Shown here piece after piece: positions 41,706-51,509 of a stretch of 64,000 bases of DNA (the first letter of the stretch is position 1; every line of letters starts with the position of its first letter). Where the stretch lies: assembly GCA_905221605.1 (NCBI GenBank), contig CAJNDS010002535.1:1152001-1216000 (forward strand), in the 5' to 3' direction. This DNA comes from Symbiodinium natans (lineage: Eukaryota; Sar; Dinophyceae; Suessiales; Symbiodiniaceae). The notes under the pieces are model-generated. The model had not been told where the DNA came from, did not search any database, and worked only from the letters and a program-made list of their open reading frames with translations. The position numbers and the translations under genes are program-made.

Positions 41706-44026
41706 CTGCATGGCCAATTGTCCAGCTGTATCGCTGCGGTGGGAAAGTTTATGGATGTGTACAACTGCCTTCCCACGAGCAATCAACACCTCCTCTAGCG
41801 AGCTAATCCGTACCTCCATGTAGCTAGAATCCGTGAGCATTGCAAAGGAGGCAAGAGCCATAGAAGCGGTCAGAGCCATCGCGCAGCAGGAGGCGCCAGC
41901 TATCACCCAAAAAAAGGTGCCCCGCTATCGGGACAAGTCAGAGCCGTGGTGCTTAACTACTTCCACTCCTACAACTCCCTTCTACAACTGTTGCTCCTCC
42001 TGCGACCTGAAAATCCTGCGACACCAACAACAACCACAAACAACAACCACAACCCAGCAAAACTTCTTTCACAGTACCAGCATTTTCTGCAACTACAAGA
42101 GTTTTGGATGTTTTTCGCTAGCGGTCAAAAAAATGTTTCAAAAGCGTTTTAGGGTCAGAACAACTTTTTTGAATACATGTTTCATTTTTTATCAAGGAAA
42201 AAAGATACTGAAAACACAAGGATAGATAAATTTGATCAGTCAATACGAGGCATTGACGATCACTGAAAAAAAGTGAATGAGCTTTTTTGATTTTTTTGGA
42301 AAATGCCTTTTTCATGTTTTTGACAAAAATCAATGAAAAAAAGATGCTGGAAAGACAAGAAAACATTGACTTCATGAATTTTACAATTCCAGACACACTG
42401 TAACACACAAAAAGTACAGACTTTTTTCAAATAAATCGAAAAAATGCAAAATCCAGTTTTTCTTGTTTGATGAACATTCTTGACGAAATTTGCCAAAAAC
42501 AGGAGGAGCCTTGCTAACTTTTTGCAACCAAATCAGCCAAACTGATCTGGCTGAAAATCAAAAAATCAATGTGTCCACAAAACACCATAACACCATACAA
42601 AAATATCACGGCCAACGTGAAAAAAACAAAGTTTTTGTTGCGAAAATTCTTTCAAAAGTTGCTGATTTTAAAATTCATGCGTGCCATCTTGTCCGGCGCA
42701 AGGTATCTGCACTATAGCTTCCGCGTAAGGTATCTGCACTATGTCGCAAGATCGTATTAGTTCCATTGATGGCAGTGCGTTTCAGTGCTACGCTGACTTT
42801 ATGTCAGACCATCTTACGGAGTTTGATGCGCTTTTTGCCAGAACACCATCTACGCACTTAGTTGAATATCTTAGGGATGGCTGCACCGTGTCTACGCAAA
42901 CTATGCAAGAGTTGCGTCAGGTGCAAGGACGGGAGCTCTGTCTTGCTAGTTAATCCTAGCAAGAGTTTTCTTCAAAACTTGAAGAAAAACATCACGCCAC
43001 AAGCGAAACGATACTGAGCAACTTGCACAGCTCTCTGTCGGTTTCGGATCTTCCTTGTGTGCTCTTCCGAAACTATGACAGAGAATTCTTGCATCAAGTC
43101 TGCGGCCTCACTGTTATGGAGCCATTGAAGTTCAAGGCGAAAGAGAGTCAGAATGGAAGTTAAAAATATTTTTCAAGAAGAAAAAACAACAAATCACGGC
43201 GCTTTTAAAAAAACTAAAAATCAATTTTCAAAGTCTTTGAAAAAACTCTGAGAAAACCTGCGTTTTGGAAAATGTGAAAAAAAGTGCGTGGGAGAGTACT
43301 TCGCACCAAGAAGAGGAAGAGTGTGGCGCGAGCCGTCTTTCAGGCACGCAGAAGTACGGCACTGAAGGTTGAGAAAGGTTCCAAGTCATGGAAGAGCGAA
43401 TGGGTAATACTTTTAGGTCATGAGCTCAGCAATGATTTTCACATTTTCGTAGTATCAAGGTTTGACATCCGGGCCCAACATAAGGGCAAGCTGAGCGGGC
43501 GCCGCTCTGGTGAGCGAAGGTTATGAGACGTGGTCGTCTCTCAAGGATTATACGAGGTCAATTCGCATTTTTGGTGTCTTGTGCGGTTGTTTGCTTCCTT
43601 TGGTAAATCCTGCAAGGCACGTACCGACAATCCGCAGACTGAAATCCTGTTCCAAACTGCACTGTTGAGCGAGTTCTGTTCAAGTAGATTACATCTGTCA
43701 GTGACAGACCCCACACCAGGTGCAAATTTTGCCCCCTCTGGGCAACCCGCATGCGCAGGTAATCTGCCATCCGTCAGTCAACTTTAGGCCGACACAACCA
43801 GAATGCATGTCGCGCAACAGGGCGCTAGCATCGAAAGCGCAGCGCAGGCTCTCATAAGCCTTGGAGGTTTTCAATTACGGCCTTGTCAACCAGCTCAGAC
43901 AACAGCTTCCAAAAGGAGGACATCTCATATGGCTTCAAGAGGCTTCAAGACCGATCCGAACGCAACAGTTCGCGTCGAGCACCACCAGGTAGATGTTTCC
44001 AAGGGCCAAATCATTTTACGCCGCAC
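41706..44026. other. AT-rich host DNA, no confident gene
   Basis: A 70-codon plus-strand frame at 42741-42953 starts right after a duplicated 'gtaaggtatctgcactat' and has unremarkable composition; I cannot assign it. The rest is A/T-rich with long poly-A or poly-T patches. Confidence 0.35.
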
Positions 44027-44117
44027 GCATATCACCCTCCTCCGACTCCACCCACGACCTACTGTGCTGCTGACGTAGTAAAGCGCCCGTTTCAAAAAAA
44101 AGCATGCATATCACCCT
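44027..44117 (+). mobile_element. SINE-like insert with 12-bp target duplication
   Basis: A short sequence ending 'gcgcccgtttc' plus A8 lies between two copies of GCATATCACCCT (44027-44038 and 44106-44117). An A-tail plus a perfect direct repeat is the mark of LINE-driven retroposition. The body (cgacctactgtgctgctgac) is a variant of the sequence flanking the tyrosine-recombinase element. Confidence 0.7.
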
Positions 44118-44662
44118 GAGGCACTTGTGCGCGATCATGGCTTGTGTTCTTTAAGTTGGCCGGACTGCAGTGTGCATTGAAGATTCATGATTTCCAAGCC
44201 GAATGGCGACAAAACCACTGAAGAAGCTCTGGACCACTCGTCCTATTGAGACCGCGGCTTGCAGCTGCCACCTTGCTTGTTGTTTTCCAGATGCATGATC
44301 TGCCCTTGCGGCAGCTTTGGTTCATTGCACAGAGCGTTCTCTTCTCTATCTGGATGATCACGCCCTTTGCCAGTCTTTTGCTTGCATGCCTCCGCCCATC
44401 TGCGCCCGCCATGAATTGGCTCCGAGCTTGAAACTGTGCACCCTTTGACCAAGCACGATTTGCATCCGCGACGCACTTGCCTGCCACGCTTTGTGCTGCC
44501 GGGTTCTCTACTTCGTCCTCGTCGTGAACTGAGAGGGGCCTGTTTCACCCTGAGGGATTAGGACGTCCTTTGCTTTGTTGTTTGGTTGTTTCGCGCTGCT
44601 GGCGTTTTTGTGTTGCGTTGCTTGTTTGCAGTAGTATGTCTCACTTCCGCTCGTCCCACAAG
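44118..44662. other. Spacer without a recognisable gene
   Basis: Short frames only. The end of the stretch (cttccgctcgtcccacaag) may be the 5' part of the next SINE-like copy. Confidence 0.4.
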
Positions 44663-44713
44663 ACCGACCTACTGAGCTGCTGACTCAAGCGGCGCCCACT
44701 TCAAAAAAAAAGT
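44663..44713 (+). repeat. SINE-like 3' end, copy abutting the left end of the YR element
   Basis: 51 bp, 'accgacctactgagctgctg' through 'cccacttc', A9 and gt. It ends exactly where terminal repeat B2 begins and matches 55997-56046 with one substitution and one A fewer there. Confidence 0.85.
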
Positions 44714-44989
44714 CCTACTGTCCGTATACGTTCATGCTCGATTCCCAATACTAGTAAGGAAAAGATATCCATCAATCAATCACGAATATCCAAACGTATC
44801 AGTGAAAAAGGGGTTTCCCGAAAAGATGAATCCTTCACTCCTTTTATTCAACGCGAGTCGAACTGGCGAGTAAACCAAATCGGTGCCGACCCGAAGGCAA
44901 CGGGGAACGACAACGGACGCAGCCCGAAACAGCGGTCCCGGGCTACCCGATAAGTCGGACCCAAACCCGAAACGGGGTCGAAAGCACAC
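44714..44989 (-). repeat. Terminal repeat B2
   Basis: 276 bp, identical by eye to 45270-45545 (offset 556). Followed on its inner side by a 58-bp spacer with a short (CA)n run. Confidence 0.93.
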
Positions 44990-45047
44990 AGATTGAGCAC
45001 ACACACACACACAACCGCCAAGGCAGGTGCAAGGGGATGGTGGTGGG

Positions 45048-45261
45048 TAAGACAAAACTGCGAGGTCAAGACCTCCCGGGATCAGTCGAGCAAGAAACTG
45101 CCGGGCCAAAAAGATTGGAAAACATGCCAAGCAAAATGTGAAATCCTCAAGAGAAAATCTTCATGTCATGCACCGAGAAAATTCTCAAGAGGAAAACATA
45201 AGCTAGGCATGCCGGCCGGGCAGGGCGGGGGGGCAAACACCCTGGTTTAAAACCGTGTCCG
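45048..45261 (-). repeat. Internal repeat A2
   Basis: 214 bp, matching 55783-55996 at an exact offset of 10735. Separated from B1 by only 8 bp (tttgcacc). Confidence 0.93.
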
Positions 45262-45269
45262 TTTGCACC

Positions 45270-45545
45270 CCTACTGTCCGTATACGTTCATGCTCGATTC
45301 CCAATACTAGTAAGGAAAAGATATCCATCAATCAATCACGAATATCCAAACGTATCAGTGAAAAAGGGGTTTCCCGAAAAGATGAATCCTTCACTCCTTT
45401 TATTCAACGCGAGTCGAACTGGCGAGTAAACCAAATCGGTGCCGACCCGAAGGCAACGGGGAACGACAACGGACGCAGCCCGAAACAGCGGTCCCGGGCT
45501 ACCCGATAAGTCGGACCCAAACCCGAAACGGGGTCGAAAGCACAC
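45270..45545 (-). repeat. Repeat B1
   Basis: Inner copy of the 276-bp B repeat. It begins about 145 bp after the RNase H stop, so it lies in the element's 3' non-coding part. Confidence 0.93.
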
Positions 45546-45688
45546 CGACAAAGAAATCGTTTCACGACCCGCCAGGGGAAGACCCCGAAGAAAGGCAAGA
45601 AGGAAAAAAATCGGGAAACCAAAATGCACGGACTCCCAGGTCCGAATATACGGCACTCTTTTCAATCACCCGCGGAATCTGGATCAGA

Positions 45689-46786
45689 CTACGCCAGCTG
45701 CTCGATGTAGGAAGGCCAGCGAGCAGATGAGGGCGGAGGGCCCAGCCGGAGCTGAGTGGGGGCACGCAGCAGCTCTGTGAGTGGTGGAGCATAACGGTCC
45801 TCAAGCGCCAAAGGAGGAGTCGAAGTGCCGAGGCGGCTCAGCTCGTCGGCCAGCGCATTACGGTAACCCGGGATATGTTCTGGAGCAGCTCGAATGTTGA
45901 AGCTTTGCTCGCAAGCGCAGAACCTGCGGAGAACCCAGGCCAGAGAACGAACTGACGACAACCCTTTGTGAGCAGCTGCTTCAGCTGCAGAATTATCGCA
46001 GCGCAGCGCGACCTCCAATGCCGTGCGGCACCCAGGAAGAGTAGCATGAGTGACCCACAAGAGACAAAGCTGAGCCAGCAGTTCTAAGGCGGCAATGTGC
46101 GATTGCAAAGGGGGAGGCATGACATCGCACAGTCGCGCCACGTCCTCAGACGTCAAGGTGACACTAAACCAGGAACATTTCCCGGAGGGCCAAGAGATGT
46201 ACCCGCCGAGGCCGCACAAGGACGCATCCGCAAATGCATCAGCTTCGGCAATGAGTAGAAGCGGTGTCGGACGCAGCAAGGAGCAGGATAGGGGTGCACT
46301 CTCCAATGCCATCACCCAAGCACGGACAGCTTCGCGAGCCGGTTCGTCAACCACACGATAGGGATGATCGGCATCTTGCACGGTAACCCAAAGACGGTGC
46401 TTGCGAAATGGAGTATCAAGGAGCTGCTGCTTGGAAGTGACGAAAGTGTGAGCGACGCGGATCACCCACGCCGATTGCGGGAGGGACGCGTGGCCCGTGG
46501 GCTGCCGGAGCACGCACTTGTCGTCGCAAGCAGCCAAGAGCCGATCCCAGAGTGCTGGTGACACAGCAACGGAGGTGGAGGGCAACAGGGTGAGGACCTT
46601 GTACACCGGTGAGAGAAGAGGCCGCATCCAGACCAGCAGGCCAGAGAGCCACAGCAACCGACCTAACGCGGACTCCAGGTCACGCACCCGAATGCGACTG
46701 CAGGAAAGCAAGCTGGTCAAGGATGCGTACACGTTTCTCCCACGGAAGCTCGGCAGTCCAAACGTCGAAGCGAAGATCCCAGCCAA
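45689..46786 (-). CDS. RNase H domain of the YR element
   Basis: The frame has no ATG at its open end; it continues the RT reading after a +1 step near 46700, where RT ...LDQLAFL meets LSCSRIRVRDLESALGRLL. Residues 180-320 form a DIRS-type RNase H: D187 in FADASLCGLGG, E235 in AALELLAQL, D264 in LRCDNSAAE and D314 in HIPGYRNALADELSR, so the catalytic acids are complete. It degrades RNA in RNA/DNA hybrids during cDNA synthesis. Residues 30-70 match the connection segment following RT. The stop at 45689 is close to B1. Confidence 0.82.
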   Translation of the reverse strand: MAGIFASTFGLPSFRGRNVYASLTSLLSCSRIRVRDLESALGRLLWLSGLLVWMRPLLSPVYKVLTLLPSTSVAVSPALWDRLLAACDDKCVLRQPTGHASLPQSAWVIRVAHTFVTSKQQLLDTPFRKHRLWVTVQDADHPYRVVDEPAREAVRAWVMALESAPLSCSLLRPTPLLLIAEADAFADASLCGLGGYISWPSGKCSWFSVTLTSEDVARLCDVMPPPLQSHIAALELLAQLCLLWVTHATLPGCRTALEVALRCDNSAAEAAAHKGLSSVRSLAWVLRRFCACEQSFNIRAAPEHIPGYRNALADELSRLGTSTPPLALEDRYAPPLTELLRAPTQLRLGPPPSSARWPSYIEQLA

Positions 46787-48212
46787 TCCAACGAATCGAC
46801 TCGCCCCAGGTGCACTTGTTCCAACTCAGTGGAACCTCCAGCGACATGAAGAGAATGAGCCAGAGGCTGGCATGGAGTGGGGCCGTAGAAGAGCGGAATG
46901 CCGCTAAAAAATCGTCGACATAATCCCACATCAAGTGAGGAAGCCACACGACTGCATGCGACAGACGCATGAGCATACCAGCGATTCGACCCCACCAGAA
47001 AGCCGATGCCCTGGCTCCAAAATTCAGGTTGTTGGAGACAAAGAAGCGCCCCAGAAAGGAAAAGGCGAGTAGAGCACGATCCACCCAGGCCAGCAAAACC
47101 CGCCGGTGCGCTTTGCGAACGTCCAGAGAGACTCCCACCCACGGCTCGGAAGGAACCTGCTCTGGAGCGCAAGCAGCGATGTCGCAGAGCCTCGGATTCA
47201 GCATGTGATTCGGGATCTGGCAGGAACTCGTAACCCCACTAATCGAACTATCAACCACCAAGCGGGCCGAGCGGCCCTCGGCCTGGACAAACCCTAGCTT
47301 ACCGCAGGCGACCTGCGGAAAGGTGGCCTGGATGGCCTGCAGCGAGGGGTACTCAGAAATCCAACCTTCCTCCAGCTCATCTTCGAGCATCTGCAAGACC
47401 TCTTGGGGATGATCAGAAGCAGACTTCCAGGAGCCGTCGCAGATCAACAGTTCTGTAAGGGGATGCGCCTCATCCCGCTTGGGCCAGTGAACCGAAGGCT
47501 CCAGCGTGCAATCAACTCCCAAACGAACGCCCGACGCCAGTTCCGGGCAGACGCGGGCCTCCGGGTCCTGACAGCACTCCAAGAGACGTTGCAGTAGATG
47601 CAGACGAAAAGGCTGGCCCTCCGGAACCTCCAAGACAGCTGGGCGCTCCAAGGTGGGAACTTCGAGGAAATCGCACAAATCGTCCAAGAACGGCGCAAGC
47701 TCAGCCGGAGACAAGGGAGCTGCATCACAGCCTACCCGCAGGGCAGCTGAAATTTGCAGGCAAAGGCCAGAATCAAAAAGCCTCTGCGTCCAGGCCAGAC
47801 GGAGGCGCCGAAGGTAGTCAGGGCCAGACGGAGACAACCAGGCCGCCGTGCTACGAAGACCGCCACCATCCTCTACCCGAAGGCGCGGCTGTGGCCAAAC
47901 GGGCGCCGCCGGGAGCACCGAACGCCATGCATCCAGAGGAACCACCCGATTGGAACGGGTCACAAAGCGACTGACGAGCGAAGCTAGGGACTGAGCCAAT
48001 GCGGGAGGGTATTCCGCCGTCAAGCGGGATGCAAAAGAACCATCAGCCAGGCGGCCCCGTGGCAAGGGCTCATGCGAGGAGTGCCCGTGATCGCAAACGG
48101 ACGCGATCTCCAAAATCTCGGCCCGGTTAGACACAAAGAGCCAGCGCTTTGCCCAAGGACGGCCAACTTTGCAAGCGGCCACCTGGGCCGCGAACGGGGC
48201 TACCGACTGCAA
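46680..48212 (-). CDS. Reverse transcriptase domain of the YR element
   Basis: 510 codons with a TTG at the annotated edge and no ATG; the reading enters by +1 shift from the methyltransferase ORF. The first part (SVAPFAAQVAACK, PWAKRWLFVSN) looks like the end of the methyltransferase domain. RT motifs follow: ARLVVDSSISGVT at 316, LDVRKAHRRVLL at 363, NNLNFGARASAFWWGR at 394 and YVDDFLAAF at 431, then LSWNKCTWGESIRWIGWDL at 462. The arrangement is that of DIRS/PAT-group RTs rather than Ty3. It ends out of frame just before the RNase H. Confidence 0.82.
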   Translation of the reverse strand: MQSVAPFAAQVAACKVGRPWAKRWLFVSNRAEILEIASVCDHGHSSHEPLPRGRLADGSFASRLTAEYPPALAQSLASLVSRFVTRSNRVVPLDAWRSVLPAAPVWPQPRLRVEDGGGLRSTAAWLSPSGPDYLRRLRLAWTQRLFDSGLCLQISAALRVGCDAAPLSPAELAPFLDDLCDFLEVPTLERPAVLEVPEGQPFRLHLLQRLLECCQDPEARVCPELASGVRLGVDCTLEPSVHWPKRDEAHPLTELLICDGSWKSASDHPQEVLQMLEDELEEGWISEYPSLQAIQATFPQVACGKLGFVQAEGRSARLVVDSSISGVTSSCQIPNHMLNPRLCDIAACAPEQVPSEPWVGVSLDVRKAHRRVLLAWVDRALLAFSFLGRFFVSNNLNFGARASAFWWGRIAGMLMRLSHAVVWLPHLMWDYVDDFLAAFRSSTAPLHASLWLILFMSLEVPLSWNKCTWGESIRWIGWDLRFDVWTAELPWEKRVRILDQLAFLQSHSGA

Positions 48213-49572
48213 CCAGCATGAGTGGATCCTGAAAAGTCAGCGAGGAAACGGGGTTCTCGAGAACGATGAAACCACCCGAAGCAGCCACACAGCTCAGAAC
48301 CTCCCTAGTGCGGTCGTGCAACAACGAACTCTCTTGGGCGGAGAGGGTCGCCGACCAAGAGTTGTTCAAGCACCCATCGAGTTCAGAAGGAGTACGAACC
48401 GGCGGAGGTCCCCCTGGTTTGAGGCGCAGAACCGAATGGTCAGAGCACACCGGGGCCGCACTAGCTGCCCCGACAAGGCCGGAATCTGCAACCCGGCATA
48501 GCAGCTCGAACCTATCGTCCCGAAGAAGATCAAACTCAGGGCCAAAGATGATATCAACAGGCTCAAAGCGGTCGGCCAGAAACGTAGCCATTGCCTCCGA
48601 AATCGGAGCACGAGCCCCAGCGAAGAGATCCAGGAACAAGCGTGGGCCAGCTGGACCTGGGAAATCCGAGCCATCCAAGCATGGCGAGGCCAGGGAAGAG
48701 GCTGGGCCCTGACACGGCAGGGAGTTGCAGCCAACCTCGACCCTGTTTTCGGCACCCGCAAACGGAGGAGGGCAAGGGGGTGAATCTGGCATTAGCCTCC
48801 ACTGATGGGGAGCAAGTGGAAGATGATGAGGTTCCAGGGCAGACACCAAGGCCGTGTCGGAAGAGGTGGGAAGCCGGAAGCCGAGCTCGCAGAGTCGAGG
48901 CGCCATTTGCGCGATCTGCTCAGGCTCTGCAACACAGACTTGCAGGGTATAGGCAGCCACCACCACACGGCGGTCTTGTGCGGCAGCGACGGTGTGGAAA
49001 CAGTCCCGAGCATTGAACACAACGGGTCCCTGAGAAGGAGAAAGGCGACGGGCAGCAAGAGGACCGCCGGGGCACTCGATGACAGCCGGACCGTCCTGGC
49101 ACTCAATAAGCAGCTCACCGCCGCGGAAGCGGCTGATGGGAAGGACAATGTTCGGGATTGCTGCGTTGAGGCGATCACGATGAGGAGCGGACTCTACTCC
49201 ATCGATGATCACAAAACTGCTGTGCAAAAAGGAGGGTGAGAGCAGGGAGATGAAACGATTAACGAGTCTCACGGACTGGGGATGGGAGACTGTTGCAGGA
49301 CGAAGATGTGCGCCCTTGCGAATCGCCAAGCCTGCAGAAACGGATTTGCCCACAGCAAACCTGGCGTCACGGTCAGAGCACTCGGCCAACAGCAAGTCAG
49401 CTAGCTGCAAAATTGTAGAGGCGCAGGGTGCCTCTTCACGGAGAAAGAATTGGGAAGCAAAATCTTCGGCTGAACCAGGCAAAGGAGCCCCAACGTCGGG
49501 CAGGCAGACACCGGGCGAATCCCCACCTTCATCCAAGGGTGGCCCGAGAGCCCCAGTGACCCCCGAAGCCAC
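48127..49572 (-). CDS. 2OG-Fe(II) dioxygenase-like plus C5-methyltransferase-like ORF
   Basis: 481 codons in the same frame as gag, three codons after its TGA; the frame-edge start is GTG, so expression probably needs readthrough or the copy is mutated. Residues 118-210 carry a 2-oxoglutarate/iron oxygenase pattern: H131-R-D133, GGELLIE at 151, VVFNARDCFHTV with H193, and RRVVVAAYTL with R201/202. These are the two-His-one-Asp iron site and the 2OG-binding Arg. Residues 311-445 resemble a C5-type methyltransferase: LDLFAGA (motif I), AAPVCSDHS where PPC-x-x-x-S is usual, and LENPVSS. The catalytic PC is therefore altered to VC, so methyl transfer is doubtful. DIRS-group elements often carry a methyltransferase; the oxygenase partner is the unusual part. 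Enzymatic roles are inference. Confidence 0.65.
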   Translation of the reverse strand: MASGVTGALGPPLDEGGDSPGVCLPDVGAPLPGSAEDFASQFFLREEAPCASTILQLADLLLAECSDRDARFAVGKSVSAGLAIRKGAHLRPATVSHPQSVRLVNRFISLLSPSFLHSSFVIIDGVESAPHRDRLNAAIPNIVLPISRFRGGELLIECQDGPAVIECPGGPLAARRLSPSQGPVVFNARDCFHTVAAAQDRRVVVAAYTLQVCVAEPEQIAQMAPRLCELGFRLPTSSDTALVSALEPHHLPLAPHQWRLMPDSPPCPPPFAGAENRVEVGCNSLPCQGPASSLASPCLDGSDFPGPAGPRLFLDLFAGARAPISEAMATFLADRFEPVDIIFGPEFDLLRDDRFELLCRVADSGLVGAASAAPVCSDHSVLRLKPGGPPPVRTPSELDGCLNNSWSATLSAQESSLLHDRTREVLSCVAASGGFIVLENPVSSLTFQDPLMLVAVGSPVRGPGGRLQSWPSLGKALALCV

Positions 49573-49581
49573 CCCGCCCTG

Positions 49582-50829
49582 TCAATGGGCTGCCGCACTG
49601 TGAGCACTGGCTGCATGGTCCGCGCCACACGGTGCACCATTGGCCATCAAGATGGGACACTTATGCGAGTAGCGGCAAGACTTGTTCTTGCATTTGGAAG
49701 TGTGGAAGCGAATGCAGACCCCTTTGCCAGAGATATGCCGAGCCCAATTGGTAGGCCAGCGAGACGGTGTCACCTTTTCCTTGGCAGCCGACGAGGGAGA
49801 GGATTTGTTCTTCTGGGCTTTGGCCTTTGGCTGTCTGTGCGACCCGTCACGACTGGCCGCACGTTTGCGTGAAGATCGCTCAGACGCAGGTGCATGAGGT
49901 GACGCCGCCTTCACCCGGGGTGCCAAGGCTGCATGCATGTCCGGGCGAATGTGCGTCATCTCGGCAATCGCATCAGCCAAAGACCATGCGTTCTCCTGTT
50001 GCAAAGCGGATACACCAAGCCAGACAACGCGATCCGCTTCCATCACCTCCAGAAGGGAGGGAGAACGAAGACTCTTGTCGACAGGCTGCGCAACCGCCAG
50101 CCCCACGAACTTCTCCATCAGCTTGCGAAGTGGAAGCAAATGCACCGAATCCAGCAACGCAAGCCCGTTGCACATGAGACCAAAGAAGCGACGCACAATT
50201 GGCTCCACTGGTCCTTGATTCGGAATCGGAGCCTGCAAATCATCATCCGAAGACCCTTGGAGCAAAGTGAGCAACATAGCGTTGTCGGTGCGAGGCTTGC
50301 GACGTTCGGTGAACGCCACAGCGTCAGCCTCGCTGGTGCGAGAGCACCAGGGGACCCAGGGGAGTTGCTTGGCATCAAGTCCTTCCTTCAAGAGCATCAG
50401 AAAGGGAAGCGACGGTGTCAGCTCCGCTGTGAGGAGCTCGGAAGGGTACTTGGTCTGGAAGGCAGTCTTAAGCTGGGACACGTCGGCGGCTGAAAGGCGT
50501 GTCGTCTTGGATGACGACAACTGCTGCAGAGGAGATGTTGGATCAGGACTACCAGACACACCAACCATGTCCTGGCACGCCTTCACAACACGTCGCAGCC
50601 CTGAAGCAGCAGGGGAGAAAAGTGCTTCCCCGGGGATGTGGTTAGCCGGGCGGCCCAAAACGGCAAGGAGAAAGGGCTCGAGCGCATCCGGCTCGGGCAG
50701 TGCGTGAGCAACCAGCGCAACTGTCGTGTAACCCTTGCCCGTCAGTGCCTGTTGGACGTCATCAGGAGTGCCCCATTCCTTCATGGATGCGAGGAGGTAG
50801 CTGGGGTCATCCACTCGAGCGCCTGCCAT
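49582..50829 (-). CDS. Gag-like protein of the YR element
   Basis: Start at ATG 50827-50829 (MAGARVDD); the open frame extends a few codons upstream to 50847. About 415 residues: a helical region (around 30-320), then a basic Ser/Lys/Arg stretch (SERSSRKRAASRDG, KAKAQKNK) and a CCCH-type finger, C-x7-C-x4-C-x3-H, near the end (GVCIRFHTSKCKNKSCRYSH), followed by a second Cys/His-rich tail. Location before pol and the RNA-binding tail suggest Gag. It ends TGA-C (49584-49581) with the oxygenase ORF open in the same frame. Confidence 0.7.
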   Translation of the reverse strand: MAGARVDDPSYLLASMKEWGTPDDVQQALTGKGYTTVALVAHALPEPDALEPFLLAVLGRPANHIPGEALFSPAASGLRRVVKACQDMVGVSGSPDPTSPLQQLSSSKTTRLSAADVSQLKTAFQTKYPSELLTAELTPSLPFLMLLKEGLDAKQLPWVPWCSRTSEADAVAFTERRKPRTDNAMLLTLLQGSSDDDLQAPIPNQGPVEPIVRRFFGLMCNGLALLDSVHLLPLRKLMEKFVGLAVAQPVDKSLRSPSLLEVMEADRVVWLGVSALQQENAWSLADAIAEMTHIRPDMHAALAPRVKAASPHAPASERSSRKRAASRDGSHRQPKAKAQKNKSSPSSAAKEKVTPSRWPTNWARHISGKGVCIRFHTSKCKNKSCRYSHKCPILMANGAPCGADHAASAHSAAAH

Positions 50830-51509
50830 GACAGCTCCTACCGCCACGGGGCAAGATACCCGGAACTAGCACACCAAAACTGAGCCAATGCACGTGCGAG
50901 TGGCAGAGAAGCACAGACACAGCATGTGCTTAGGCTGGTGAAGATGGCAACGCCTGGGCAAGCTGCAGAGACAGGACATGCATGTTCCACTTTAGCCCAA
51001 CCTGTGCACGACTGAGAACAGTCGGAAAATGAAACACCAGCTTGAGCACCTGAGGTCCCGCCGACCCACCGCGGGTGGGCCGCTGGGGGGCACAAGAAGA
51101 AACACAAGCTTGCTCGAAAAATGCTGCAAGGCAGAGGAAGCCCGACAAGCGTGTCGAGCAGCCCTCGTCTGTACGCCCGCAGAGGGACGAATCCCGAAGT
51201 TGAGGAGCAAGCAAGTGTTGCATAGTTGGAGCATCAAAGACAAGCGTGTCTTCAGTCCAACCAGGCAGGGCCAGATCACGGAGCAAGGCAGAGGCGTAAG
51301 ACGGCTGGCACAACCATCACGCAGCCAAGGCTCTCTGGACAGATTGCTCACGGCAGCAGCCATGTTTCAAACAAAGCCTGCTACCTGCTGGTACTTCGGA
51401 ACAGCGCACCAAATGACCTTCGGCCAAGCAACCGCGAATCCCACAGCCTGTGCGGAGAGGATGCTCCCCACGCTGTGTCGGTCGAAATTGGCACGCTGGA
51501 TGGTTAGAA
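50830..51509. other. Non-coding gap between recombinase and gag in the YR element
   Basis: About 680 bp with no minus-strand frame that resembles an element gene. It may hold an internal promoter or leader for gag. Confidence 0.4.

Noticed and set aside
41073-41906. 277-codon minus-strand frame
   Set aside because: Most of it repeats with the 240-bp tandem array, and the rest has no recognisable domain.
44714-45545. Reading the B repeats as a pair of LTRs
   Set aside because: They lie on the same side of the genes and interleave with the A repeats, which fits split direct repeats and not LTRs.
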